Source: G965220305 sp965220305
Lineage (GTDB): Bacteria; Chloroflexota; Dehalococcoidia; Lucifugimonadales; UBA3495
Assembly: GCA_965220305.1 (NCBI GenBank)
Contig: OZ244817.1
Coordinates: forward strand, 1,116,001-1,180,000
Reading direction: 5' to 3'
Length of the DNA: 64,000 nucleotides
A program made the translations under genes and the position numbers. Numbering within the stretch: the stretch's first letter is position 1; the number at the start of each line of letters is the position of its first letter. The notes under the pieces were generated by a model, which saw only the letters and a program-made list of their open reading frames with translations, did not search any database and was not told where the DNA came from. Below, piece by piece: positions 16,439 to 24,532 of the stretch.

Positions 16439-17898
16439 TATTACAACGACGGGTTTTTGGTAGGATAATTCGGGAGACGGCGGGGGCTTTGGGGAGGTGG
16501 GGACGATGGAGAGGGCAGCTTTCGAGCGGGTTTACGAGGCCTTTCTGGAGTTCCATGCCTTCTTCGCTGGGGCCTTTGGCCGCAAGCAGTGGCGGGAACA
16601 CAGCAGGCATTATCTGCCGGGCCTGCTGGTCCAGGCCCAGGAGCGGCGCAACGCCGAGAATCTGTCCGAGATGGTTCCGGTCTCGGCCCGGGCGATGCAG
16701 CGCTTTCTCACCGAGGCTCGCTGGGACGATGCCGCGGTCATCGCCCGCCTGCAGGAGTACTTGGGTCCCAGGCTGGAACACCCGCTGGCGGTGTGGGTGT
16801 TCGACGGCAGCGACTTCCCCAAGCAGGGCGTCAAATCGGTAGGGGTGGCCCGGCAATACTGCGGGGCGTTGGGCAAGATAGCCAATTGCCCGGCCGGAGT
16901 ATTCCTGGCCCACGTGGGGCCGCGGGGGCGGGCCCTGGCGGACCAGCGCTGGTATCTGCCCGAGGCATGGACTTCGGACGCGGGCCGCTGTGCGGCGGCG
17001 GGCGTGCCGGAGGAGCGGCGGCGGTACCGGTCGAAGACGGACCTGGCATTAGATATGCTGGAGCAGGCCCGGGCTCGGGGTTGCCGCAGCGCTGGGTGGG
17101 TCGCTGGGGATTCCGCCTTCGGGATGTCCCCGGCGTTCCGAGACGGCTTGGCTGCAACAGGAATGCTATACGTTCTGGACGTCCGGCCGGACATGACGGT
17201 CTGGCCGCTGGAGCCTGACTGGAGCGAGCCGGCCTATCAGGGATTCGGGCGTCCCCGCCAGCCCAAACTGCGCAGCGGACAGCGCCTGACCATGGCGGAG
17301 CGCAGCTTGGCGCTGCCGGAGGAGTCGTGGCGGGAGATTACGGTGGCGGAGGGGTCCCAGGGGCCGCGGGTCTACCGGTTCGGCGCCCAGAGGGTCCGGG
17401 AAACCCGGAACCGGAAGCCTGGTGGAGTGGTTTGGGCAAGCTACCGCCAGAACCTGGACGGCAGCGAGTCCCGCTACTACCTGTCCAATGCGCCCGGGGA
17501 CACTCCCCTGGAAACCCTGGCCCACGTGGGGGGGTCTAGGTGGCGTATTGAAACCGAATTCGAGACCGAAAAGAGCGACATCGGGCTGGACGAGTACGAG
17601 ACCCGGACATGGGCCGGATGGCATCACCACGTGGCCATGTGCCTGCTGGGCGGGGCGTTTCTGTTGGGCCTGCCGCAGGACTGGGGGGGGGAAAAGATGC
17701 CCCGGATCACGCGCCCGCAGGTGTACCGGGTGGTGCGGGAGATGCTGCCGCGGGAACGGTTCGGACCGGATGAGTTGCGGCAATGGCTGGAAGATGTCCA
17801 ACAGCGCAACGAGCGGGCGAAACGCTCCCACGAGAAACGCCGCGCCGCCCGTCGCCGGGAAGCATCAGGCGTCCCTCCTTAAACTCGTCGTTGTAATA
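16439..17898 (+). mobile_element. IS701-family insertion sequence (1460 bp)
   Basis: The ends are 18-bp inverted repeats with one mismatch, starting TATTACAACGACG (left 16439-16456, right 17881-17898). It carries one transposase gene. The flanks are CCAG on the left and CTAG on the right and do not match as a duplication. The left neighbour is an island gene while the right neighbour is the inside of an IS630 remnant. That combination indicates a deletion or recombination next to the element after it landed. Confidence 0.8.
16506..17882 (+). CDS. IS701-family transposase (DDE)
   Basis: The start is the ATG at 16506 with GGGGAGGT a few bases upstream; a GTG at 16497 is in frame. The 458-residue protein has the DDE_5-type layout: the first acid in VWVFDGSDFPKQG, SVGVARQYCGALGK and its VFL strand, the second acid in WVAGDSAFG, and the Glu in TEFETEKSDIGLDEYE. 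The C-terminus is basic (RAKRSHEKRRAARRRE). The reading frame is uninterrupted, so the enzyme may be active. It is clearly divergent from the 395-residue transposase of the 1429-bp copies. Confidence 0.9.
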   Translation: MERAAFERVYEAFLEFHAFFAGAFGRKQWREHSRHYLPGLLVQAQERRNAENLSEMVPVSARAMQRFLTEARWDDAAVIARLQEYLGPRLEHPLAVWVFDGSDFPKQGVKSVGVARQYCGALGKIANCPAGVFLAHVGPRGRALADQRWYLPEAWTSDAGRCAAAGVPEERRRYRSKTDLALDMLEQARARGCRSAGWVAGDSAFGMSPAFRDGLAATGMLYVLDVRPDMTVWPLEPDWSEPAYQGFGRPRQPKLRSGQRLTMAERSLALPEESWREITVAEGSQGPRVYRFGAQRVRETRNRKPGGVVWASYRQNLDGSESRYYLSNAPGDTPLETLAHVGGSRWRIETEFETEKSDIGLDEYETRTWAGWHHHVAMCLLGGAFLLGLPQDWGGEKMPRITRPQVYRVVREMLPRERFGPDELRQWLEDVQQRNERAKRSHEKRRAARRREASGVPP

Positions 17899-17916
17899 CT
17901 AGAGGGTTGAAAGCAG

Positions 17917-18333
17917 GTAGAGGTCACGGACCGGCGCACCCGGAGGGACTGGGCGCGGGTGATACGGAAACTGGTGGACGAGGACTACCCCGAAAAGGAG
18001 CGGATAGTGCTGGTGATGGACAACCTGAACTCCCATCATCCGGCATCCCTGTACGAGGCCTTCGAGCCAGCGGAGGCCCGGCGCATTGCACAGCGGCTGT
18101 AGATTCACTACACGCCGAAGCACGGGAGTTGGCTCAATATGGCGGAGATAGAACTGGGGGTGCTGGCGCAGCAGTGCCTGGACCGCCGGATACCCAGCCG
18201 GGAAATCCTGGAACAGGAAACAAGGGCATGGGGGAACCGACGGAATCGGCAGCGGATTCGGGTGGGCTGGCGCTTTTCAACTGAGGACGCCCGCATCAAG
18301 TTGAAGTCCCTTTACCCATCAATCCAACACTGA
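17917..18333 (+). pseudogene. 3' remnant of an IS630-family transposase
   Basis: The frame gives the second half of an IS630 (DDE_3) transposase: the second Asp in LVMDNLNSHHPASLYEAFEP, then HYTPKHGSWLNMAEIELGVL with the catalytic Glu. A TAG (18100-18102) replaces the usual Glu or Leu codon before IHYTPKH, and the N-terminal half is lost to the adjacent IS701-family element. The end at about 18340 (GATCGACTACTAG) resembles the terminal repeat of the intact IS630 that follows. Confidence 0.8.
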
Positions 18334-18343
18334 TCGACTACTA

Positions 18344-19564
18344 GTACTCGGTCAATCTTGGTTTTGAGGGTGGCAGCGGTGATTGACTGGTAGTGCTAAT
18401 CTTTGGGTAATTGGTGTTGCTGTGAGGTGGTGGTGTGGTCAGGGAGAAATTTGCGGTCCGGCTGACGCCGGAGGAGCGCAACCAACTGGAGCATATGGTC
18501 CGGGCGGGGAAGAGTTCAGCTAGGGTTACGACCCGGGCCCGCATCCTGCTCAAGACCGACGAGGGCTGGCCAGCGCCCAAGGTGGCCCAAGCTCTGGATG
18601 TGGCCGAGGGCACGGTGTTCCGCATCAAGCGGCGCTTCGCCGAGGACGGGTTGGACGGGGCGCTCAGGGACCGGACCCAGCCCCACCGGTACCGCAAGCT
18701 GGACGACCGGGGCGAAGCCCATCTCATCGCCCTGGCCTGCAGCCCGGCCCCCGAGGGCCACGACCACTGGAATCTGCCCCTGCTGGCGGACCGGATGGTG
18801 GAGTTGGGAGTGGTCGAGTCCCTGTCCCACGAGACGGTGCGCCTGCACCTGAAAAAAACGCCCTCAAACCGTGGCAGAAGAAGCAGTGGTGCATTCCCAA
18901 GGTGAGCGCCGACTTCGTGGCCAACATGGAGGATGTCCTGGATTTGTACGCCGAACCCTTTGACCCCCAAAGGCCGGTGGTCTGCTTCGACGAGACATCC
19001 ACCCAGTTGCTGGCCGACGCCCGGCCGCCCCTTCCGGTGGAGCCGGGACAACCCAGGAGGGAGAATTACGAGTACCGGCGGGAGGGCACCCGCAACCTGT
19101 TCCTGGCCTGCGAGCCCCTGGCAGGCTGGCGGCACGTGGCGGTTACCCAGCGGCGCACCACCGAGGACTTCGCCCATCAGATGCGCTGGCTGGTGGATGA
19201 AGCGTACCCCCGGATACCCGTAATCCGGGTGGTTCTGGACAATTTGAACACCCATCGCCAGGCGTCGCTGTACCAGACCTTTCCGGCGGGAGCGGCGCGG
19301 CGCATCGCCAGGAGACTGGAGTTTCACTACACCCCCAAGCATGGCAGTTGGCTGAATATGGCGGAGATCGAGTTCAGCATCTTCTCCCGCAGTTGCCTGA
19401 GGCAGCGTCTCCCGGACGAGGAATCCCTCTGCCGGGAGGTCCACGCCTTGGAACTGGAGCGAAACGAAGCTCAAGCCCGCATCAACTGGCACTTCAGCAT
19501 CCAGGATGCCAGAACCAAACTCCACCGCCTCTATCCCCTCAATTCCTGACTTGACCGACTACAC
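18344..19564 (+). mobile_element. IS630-family insertion sequence
   Basis: The ends share TCGGTCAA (left GTACTCGGTCAAT near 18344; right, read inward, GTGTAGTCGGTCAAG near 19564), with TA on each outer side as IS630 elements require. It carries two overlapping frames. It abuts the IS630 remnant on its left and the tRNA-Arg terminator region on its right. Confidence 0.75.
18435..19549 (+). CDS. IS630-family transposase, two frames joined by slippage on an A7 run
   Basis: Frame A (18435-18905) holds the helix-turn-helix (GWPAPKVAQALDVAEGTVFR) and reads to LKK. The run of seven A at about 18853-18859 allows a -1 slip, after which frame B continues NALKPWQKKQWCIPKVSADF, then the first Asp (VVCFDETSTQLL), the second Asp (VVLDNLNTHRQASLY) and the Glu (HGSWLNMAEIEFSIF). 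The fused product would be about 370 residues, normal for the family. IS630 elements are known to use such frameshifts. An upstream GTG start is possible; I use the GTG at 18435 after GAGGTGGTGGT. Confidence 0.85.
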
Positions 19565-19574
19565 TAGGGTTCCT

Positions 19575-19603
19575 GGCAAGAACGAACCGCCCCGTTGGGG
19601 CGG
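19575..19603 (-). terminator. Terminator of the broken tRNA-Arg
   Basis: Read on the - strand, CCGCCCC pairs with GGGGCGG (19587-19603) around AAC and is followed by TTCGTTCTT. It lies about 40 bases after the tRNA 3' end and is the natural end of that transcript. Confidence 0.65.
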
Positions 19604-19644
19604 TATTTCATTGCTGGACAGTGGCTGTCTTGAGAGGGAAGTAG

Positions 19645-19683
19645 CGCCTCTGGCAGTATTCGAACCCGCGACCCGCTTCTTAG
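19645..19683 (-). pseudogene. 3' half of tRNA-Arg(UCU), cut in the anticodon loop
   Basis: On the - strand this reads CTAA, GAAGC, GGGTC, GCGGG, TTCGAAT, ACTGC, CAGAGGC, G. These fit the end of the anticodon loop (positions 35-38), the 3' anticodon strand, variable loop, T arm and 3' acceptor strand. A GCTTC/GAAGC stem with loop CTTCTAA would make the anticodon UCU. The IS701-type copy begins exactly at CTAA. The 5' half is not found on the far side of the IS (there TTAA is followed by unrelated sequence). One or two T-stem mismatches suggest decay. The identity as Arg is inferred. Confidence 0.5.
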
Positions 19684-21112
19684 TACTACAGTTGCAGATA
19701 TGTGGTGAGGAGTTTCAGGCGGCGTCGGTAATGACAGCGCCGGGCCGTTGCTTGGTGCCGCCGTCTCCACTGAGACCACCGCAGCACTGATTCGTCCGTA
19801 GGGTGGTGTCTCCATATCAGCCGGTAGAGTAACCGCCGAACCTCGGGCACCGTCAGCGGTATCAGCCTTTCCTCCAAACTGGGGCAGCCCCCTTTTCTCC
19901 CAGACGTCCCGGCGACGATGCCTGGCGCCGTACCACCGCCAGGTAGGCGTGGGCCAGCATCGCCAGGGTGATGTGCCGGTACCAGCCGTCCCACCGGCGC
20001 ACCTCGTATTGGTCCAGTCCCACCTGTCCCTTGGCCTCCTCAAAGCATTCCTCAATGGCCCACCGGGTTCCGGCCACCCGCACCAGTTCCTCCAGGGCTG
20101 TTCCCGTCGGGCCGTAGCACACGTAGTAGGCCAGTTCCTCGGGCTTGGCCACGCTGCGCCGGGCCAGCAGCCAGTACCCCTTGCCAGGTTCTCTCAGGGG
20201 CCGAATATCCACCAAGGCCCAGTCGTAGACCCGAGGACCCTTGGCCCCATCACCGGCGCTCAGCCGGACCCAGCCCGACTCTTCAACCCCAGACGCCAGC
20301 CGGTCAGCCCGCACTTGGCGCGGACCCTGGTCCGTCCCAGCCCACAACTTCTCATTGCTCTTGATGGCCAGCACGTGAGGAACGTCCCGCCGCTCCAGCC
20401 ACAGCCGCAGGTTGCGGTCATTGCCGTAGACCTCGTCCCCGGTGGCCCAGCCGAAGGGGACTCCCGACTCCACCGCCCGTTCCAGCATCCGCCGGGCCAG
20501 TTGCGGCTTGGTGCGAAACGCCACTTGCTCCGGCACGCCAGCCTCCTCCCGGCGTTCCTGGTCATCGGCCCACACCTGAGGCAGGTAAAGCTCCCGGTCC
20601 AGCAGGGTCCTCCCCTTGGCAGTAGCGTAGGTCAAGAATACCCCAATCTGGCAGTTCTCGATCCGTCCCGCCGTGCCGCTGTACTGACGCTGCACCCCCA
20701 CAGACTTGTTGCCCTTCTTCAGAAACCCAGTCTCGTCCACCACCAACACCCCGTTGGCGTCGCCCAGGTGCTCCACCACGTAGTCCCTGAGATCATCGCG
20801 AACCAGGTCCGCGTCCCAAATGTAGGTTGACAGCAGATGCTGCACCCCATAGGGTGTGGCGTCCCCGGCCTGCTCCGCCAGTTGCCAGCCGTTCTTGCGC
20901 TCCACCGGACTGAGCAGCCCTTTCAGATAGTCCAGCGATCGTCGACGTGGTTCGGGACGCCGGAACCGCCCCGCAATGCACTCGTGTACCCGGTCGATAC
21001 CCTCAGCCCACCGGGCGACCTCTGCCACCCCATCCCCATGCACTGCCACAGCCTCACCTCACCACCCGTTGATTGCCCCAATCCTAGTCGTTTTCAATCT
21101 GCAACTGTAGTA
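19684..21112 (-). mobile_element. IS701-family insertion sequence, 1429-bp copy 1
   Basis: It is bounded by TACTACAGTTGCAGAT and its perfect 16-bp inverted copy. Length and encoded protein are identical to the copies at 35042 and 39147. Flanks are TTAG (left) and TTAA (right), which do not match exactly, unlike the other copies. Left lies half a tRNA gene and right unrelated sequence, so this copy has probably taken part in recombination or an adjacent deletion. Confidence 0.9.
19862..21049 (-). CDS. IS701-family transposase (copy 1)
   Basis: The 395-residue DDE transposase starts at a GTG (GTGGCAGTGCATGG). The acidic triad is visible: VVDETGFLKKGNKSVGVQRQ (first Asp), WATGDEVYGNDRNLRL (second Asp) and WAIEECFEEAKGQVGLDQYE (Glu). 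The frame is intact and its translation is identical to those of copies 2 and 3, pointing to very recent spread. A large reverse-strand open frame covers it as a shadow and is not a gene. Confidence 0.92.
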   Translation of the reverse strand: MAVHGDGVAEVARWAEGIDRVHECIAGRFRRPEPRRRSLDYLKGLLSPVERKNGWQLAEQAGDATPYGVQHLLSTYIWDADLVRDDLRDYVVEHLGDANGVLVVDETGFLKKGNKSVGVQRQYSGTAGRIENCQIGVFLTYATAKGRTLLDRELYLPQVWADDQERREEAGVPEQVAFRTKPQLARRMLERAVESGVPFGWATGDEVYGNDRNLRLWLERRDVPHVLAIKSNEKLWAGTDQGPRQVRADRLASGVEESGWVRLSAGDGAKGPRVYDWALVDIRPLREPGKGYWLLARRSVAKPEELAYYVCYGPTGTALEELVRVAGTRWAIEECFEEAKGQVGLDQYEVRRWDGWYRHITLAMLAHAYLAVVRRQASSPGRLGEKGAAPVWRKG

Positions 21113-21116
21113 TTAA

Positions 21117-21289
21117 GTCCCCTCCCAGCACGAGCCCACCACCCCCGGAATCCGGCCTGCGCCGCAACGACGGATGTGGGGCGGTGACCCGCCCGGTAGG
21201 ACGGAGCCCTGGGCAGTTCCGCGAAGTAAATCGGTACGGGCCGCGATGCCGGATAAGCCCGAGGCCGGGCCGAAACGAGATATGGGAGC
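21117..21289. other. GC-rich non-coding stretch beside the IS
   Basis: No coding frame here is convincing. The stretch has short inverted repeats such as GGGCGG/CCGCCC (about 21180-21195) and may fold, but I cannot match it to a known RNA family. It separates the IS copy from the convergent end of the dehydrogenase gene. Confidence 0.3.
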
Positions 21290-22261
21290 TTAGAACCAGT
21301 GGGCCTTGTCCACCACGTTCCTCAGAGGCTCCCCATTGTTGAAGCGCCGGCAATTTTCCACAAATAATTCGGTGCGCCGGTCTTCAAGGTAGGGCCCTTG
21401 CCCAGCCACGTGGGGAGTAATGATGACCCCGGGCATACTCCACAGGGGATGGTCGCTGGGCAGGGGCTCAGTCTGGAACACGTCCAGGCCCGCGCCAGCC
21501 AGCCGACCCTGCTGCAGGGCCTCGGCCAGATCGTCCAGAATGACAGTTGCGCCCCGTCCGATATTAATCAAAAACGAGCCTGGCTTCATTCTCTGAAACT
21601 GTTCGCGGGCGAACATGCCCCGGGTCTCGGGAGTCTCGGGCACGGTGACGATTACGAAGTCGGCCCGGGGCAATACTTCGTTGAGCCCTTCGGGACGGCA
21701 TAGCTCGCTGACCCCGGCAGTTGGCTCGGACGCCCTGGGGTCCACGCCGATAACAGTCATGCCGAATTCGGCGCACAGGCGGGCCGCCTCGCCGCCGATA
21801 CCGCCGATTCCCACCACCGCCGCTGTCGCATCGGGAAGATGGATAACGTTATACCCCGGCGCCCACTCACGCCGCAATTGGCGCGGAATGTAAACGTGCA
21901 ACCCCCGAGCGAAGGCCAGCACGTAGGACATGATGTGCGCGCTGATATGGTCGTTATATATCTCCCGGGTATTGGTGACCACCACGTCACTGTCAATCAG
22001 GGCTTGATGATAATAGCCGGCCCTGGGACCGGCCTGGGGACAGGCAATCCACTTCAGGTTGCCGGCCCGGGCAAAAAGCTCGGGTACTATATTGCCGAAG
22101 GCCGCGTCCACCTCGCCGATTACTTCCATCGCCTCGCCCACCGAATGGGAGAGGGTTACTTCAATATCGGGAATGGCGCCCTTCAACCTTTGCGGCCAGT
22201 CATCCACGTACTCGGTGCTTTCCTGTTCTGACGGGTTGAGAATCAAGAGCTTGAACCCCAT
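21290..22261 (-). CDS. D-2-hydroxyacid dehydrogenase family protein
   Basis: The 323 residues have the split catalytic and NAD-binding layout of the family. The dinucleotide motif is VVGIGGIGGEAARLC (about residues 148-162), with an Asp after the second strand (VIGVDPRA). The catalytic Arg lies in NIGRGATVILDDL, Glu in FQTEPLPSDHPLW and His in ITPHVAGQGPY. Such enzymes reduce 2-keto acids to D-2-hydroxy acids, or the reverse, with NAD(P)H; the substrate here is unknown. Start ATG at 22261 with AGAGGACT upstream. It is the first ordinary chromosomal gene after the IS cluster. Confidence 0.88.
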   Translation of the reverse strand: MGFKLLILNPSEQESTEYVDDWPQRLKGAIPDIEVTLSHSVGEAMEVIGEVDAAFGNIVPELFARAGNLKWIACPQAGPRAGYYHQALIDSDVVVTNTREIYNDHISAHIMSYVLAFARGLHVYIPRQLRREWAPGYNVIHLPDATAAVVGIGGIGGEAARLCAEFGMTVIGVDPRASEPTAGVSELCRPEGLNEVLPRADFVIVTVPETPETRGMFAREQFQRMKPGSFLINIGRGATVILDDLAEALQQGRLAGAGLDVFQTEPLPSDHPLWSMPGVIITPHVAGQGPYLEDRRTELFVENCRRFNNGEPLRNVVDKAHWF

Positions 22262-22637
22262 AGCATCAGTCCTCTTTTAGAAGCATATTCGCTGGCAAGT
22301 GTATGCGGAGGGCCTCTCCAGCGTCAATCGAAAGAGCTGGGTCGGCAGGGTTCCTTAATTGTGCACAAGAAACCGCTCATGGTGGGCCTGTCGCCCGTTC
22401 ATGGTGAGCCTGTCGAATCATGTACCGGCCCTTGGTCAGGCTCAGGCTGAGCAGGCATACATCCCACTGGCGATTCTTGAAAGTTGCCGCTTAGCAACGT
22501 AAACAGTTCAGCGGATAGGACCCTCACCGACGTCCTGACTCACGAGCATCCGGGTGATGCCGGCAAGACAGTCAGGGCCAACCTCGCGGGAACTCACCCT
22601 TCAATAACTCACTAAGCAGAATACGGCCCTCGGGCTA
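22262..22637. repeat. Intergenic stretch with an imperfect tandem repeat
   Basis: No gene seen. Between 22377 and 22421 CATGGTGGGCCTGTCG is followed by CATGGTGAGCCTGTCG, a common dispersed extragenic repeat theme, and TCAGGCTCAGGCTGAGCAGG follows. A related sequence (CCTTCGACAAGTTCAGGGTG) occurs at about 28900. The remainder shows nothing I can assign. Confidence 0.5.
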
Positions 22638-23525
22638 CTAGGCTTGGGGGACGGGTATCCCAGCCACCTTCATCGGGATACGATAAACTGCGGCGAAGGT
22701 CGTAATGAACAGGGTCTTCCAGTCGTCGCCTCCCCAGCCTACGTTGGTGGTCTGCTCTCCGGTGACGATGGTGCCCAGGTGGTTGCCCGAGGCATCAATT
22801 ACCCATACCCCGCCGGGGCCGGTGCAGTACACGTTACCCTCAACATCGACCTTCATACCGTCCGGGCCGTCCGGGCCAATGGGCCTGGCTTCGCGCAGTT
22901 GGCAAAAAACCCGGTCGGTAGCCAGGAACAACGTCCCGTTAGGTTGCATGTCGAAAGCCCGGATGCTCCCGGCCCGGTAATCGGTGACATAGAGAATACT
23001 CTCATCCGGGGAGAAGGCCAGCCCGTTGGGAAATACCAGGTCCCGCACCAGCAGGGTGATGGAGCTCAAATCGGGAGAGATGCGGTACACTCCCGAGTAG
23101 TCCAGCTCCAAGTCCGGGTCGGGAGCGCCCGGGTCGGTGAAGTAAATGCTGCCGTCGGACTTCACCACCACATCGTTGGGGCGGTTGAGCCGGTGGCCCC
23201 GGTAGCTGTTGGCAAGGATGTTGAGGCTACCATCCGCTTCCATGCGGGTGACGCGACCGGCGCCGCCCTCACACAGAATGAGCCTCCCCTGGAGGTCGCG
23301 GGTCAGGCCATTGGCGTTGTTGGTGGACTCCTGAAGCAGGGTAACTCCTTCGCCGGGAGACCACTTGCTCCGGCGGTTGCCGCGCACTTCGCTGAAGAGC
23401 AAGTAGCCCTCCTCCTGCCACCACAACGGACCCTCGGCCACCTGGTACCCCCGGCCCAATTCCTCCAAATCCTGGTCCCGGTCAACGATATGGGCAAGTT
23501 GAGGGGAAATTTGCTCAATGGGCAT
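22638..23525 (-). CDS. SMP-30/gluconolactonase family beta-propeller protein
   Basis: The 295-residue protein begins at ATG 23525 after GGTGGAG. It shows the SMP-30 pattern: EGPLWWQEEGYLLFSEV (metal-ligand Glu in the first blade), NGLTRDLQGRLILCEGG, RLNRPNDVVVKSDGSIYFTD (the Asn ligand region), FPNGLAFSPDESILYVTDY and GPDGMKVDVEGNVYCTG (the Asp ligand). These six-bladed enzymes hydrolyse sugar lactones or related esters using a divalent metal. No signal peptide is seen, so it should be cytosolic. It stands beside dehydrogenases of sugar-acid type, which fits a carbohydrate-acid catabolic role by context only. Confidence 0.88.
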   Translation of the reverse strand: MPIEQISPQLAHIVDRDQDLEELGRGYQVAEGPLWWQEEGYLLFSEVRGNRRSKWSPGEGVTLLQESTNNANGLTRDLQGRLILCEGGAGRVTRMEADGSLNILANSYRGHRLNRPNDVVVKSDGSIYFTDPGAPDPDLELDYSGVYRISPDLSSITLLVRDLVFPNGLAFSPDESILYVTDYRAGSIRAFDMQPNGTLFLATDRVFCQLREARPIGPDGPDGMKVDVEGNVYCTGPGGVWVIDASGNHLGTIVTGEQTTNVGWGGDDWKTLFITTFAAVYRIPMKVAGIPVPQA

Positions 23526-23650
23526 GATTACTCCACCTTCATTCCAAATAGTCTACTCTGCCGGGTCCCAAGGACGCCGGTAGTACCCAGCCTCTCTGAT
23601 GCCACCAGGCGATTACAGCCTCCGGGTAGGAGCGCTCGCCAAAAGTGCGA

Positions 23651-24076
23651 TTAGTCTTCCAGGGACAGGGGAAGATTCCGGTCTTTGGCTGTAGCCAAGC
23701 AGTCCGGGCAGAGGGAGTCCAACAATAGCTCCTGCACGACCCACATATTGTCGCCGGTTATGCCGCAGAGGAACTTCGGCACGATTTCTTCATACACCGA
23801 AACGTTAATTTCCTCCACGTAATGGATTTCCCCGGTCCTTTCCACGTTGGACCACCACCAGGGAAAGACTTCCCGTTCCTCTTCCACGGCCATGGCAGCG
23901 CTGGTCCAACCCTCCTCGGGAAGCTCCACCACCCAGGTGAGGCGCCCGTTGAGGCCCGGTTCACGGAAGGCTCTAAGTTCCCCTTGGCTGATACACTCCC
24001 GGATATTGGCCTGGGACAACCGCAGGCGAATCGAGGCTTCGCGAATCGATACTCTTTCCATCGTAAGGGCTCCCAT
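23651..24076 (-). CDS. Small helix-turn-helix protein (MerR/excisionase-like N-terminus)
   Basis: A 141-residue protein. The first ~50 residues (VSIREASIRLRLSQANIREC, then GRLTWVVELPEEGW) fit a winged HTH of the excisionase/MerR type, in which the recognition helix is followed by a wing. The remainder is acidic with several Trp and ends with a CPDCL motif. The target is unknown. The start could be the ATG at 24076 or the one at 24061 (MERVSIREA). It is transcribed toward the SMP-30 gene after a 125-base gap, which holds nothing obvious. Confidence 0.6.
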   Translation of the reverse strand: MGALTMERVSIREASIRLRLSQANIRECISQGELRAFREPGLNGRLTWVVELPEEGWTSAAMAVEEEREVFPWWWSNVERTGEIHYVEEINVSVYEEIVPKFLCGITGDNMWVVQELLLDSLCPDCLATAKDRNLPLSLED

Positions 24077-24532
24077 TTCAGAATTTCCAGCCGGGAATTA
24101 TAGGTCCATTCCACCACAACCCAAGGCCATTGGCCTTCAAGGTCGCCCCCGGCCCGGTGTCTCTGTGCGGTAGTATATCCCATCGGCATAGCCTATGCTC
24201 AGTCGGCAGGGGATGCTGGCCGGTCCAGCCCGTTACTTCCTAAGGTTTAACCCAATGTGCGCAATGTTCCGGTCTTCAGTCAGATGACTTGGGGGGTGAG
24301 AACCGAGAGGATGGATGCGATTATCACGGAGTATTCGTGGGCCTTGGAGGGCTGCTTGTTGACAGCCCACTAGCCGGACACTACACTCGCCTAACTTGCG
24401 GAGAAGCCGGCAAAGCCTGGATGATACGATGATTGCCATCCGGCGTTGGAAGTGTTCCTAACAGCGAGGCAAAGCATGACCGCACACCATTCTGACCTTG
24501 AGACTTCATCGTATTTGCTGAGGAGGTAATTG
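24077..24532. other. Divergent intergenic region
   Basis: These 456 bases separate the HTH gene on the - strand from the oxidoreductase on the + strand. No coding frame is convincing. A good sigma70-type promoter for the + strand gene lies at 24359-24387 and leaves a leader of about 140 bases. I see no recognisable riboswitch in that leader. Confidence 0.4.
24359..24387 (+). promoter_or_regulatory. Sigma70-type promoter for the Gfo/Idh/MocA gene
   Basis: A perfect -35 TTGACA (24359-24364), a 17-base spacer and -10 TACACT (24382-24387). The start codon is 145 bases downstream at 24533. Confidence 0.6.

Noticed and set aside
19949..20830. Long open frame opposite the IS701-type transposase (also at 35324-36205 and 39412-40293)
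   Set aside because: It is the reverse shadow of a highly GC-rich transposase gene, recurs identically in all three copies, and has no ribosome binding site or recognisable domain.
21117..21289. RNase P RNA or another known structured RNA beside IS copy 1
   Set aside because: The conserved RNase P core segments could not be found on either strand. The stretch is only GC-rich with short inverted repeats.
22377..22421. CRISPR-like repeats
   Set aside because: There are two imperfect copies of a 16-base motif almost back to back, with no spacers and no cas genes; it matches a common dispersed extragenic repeat theme.
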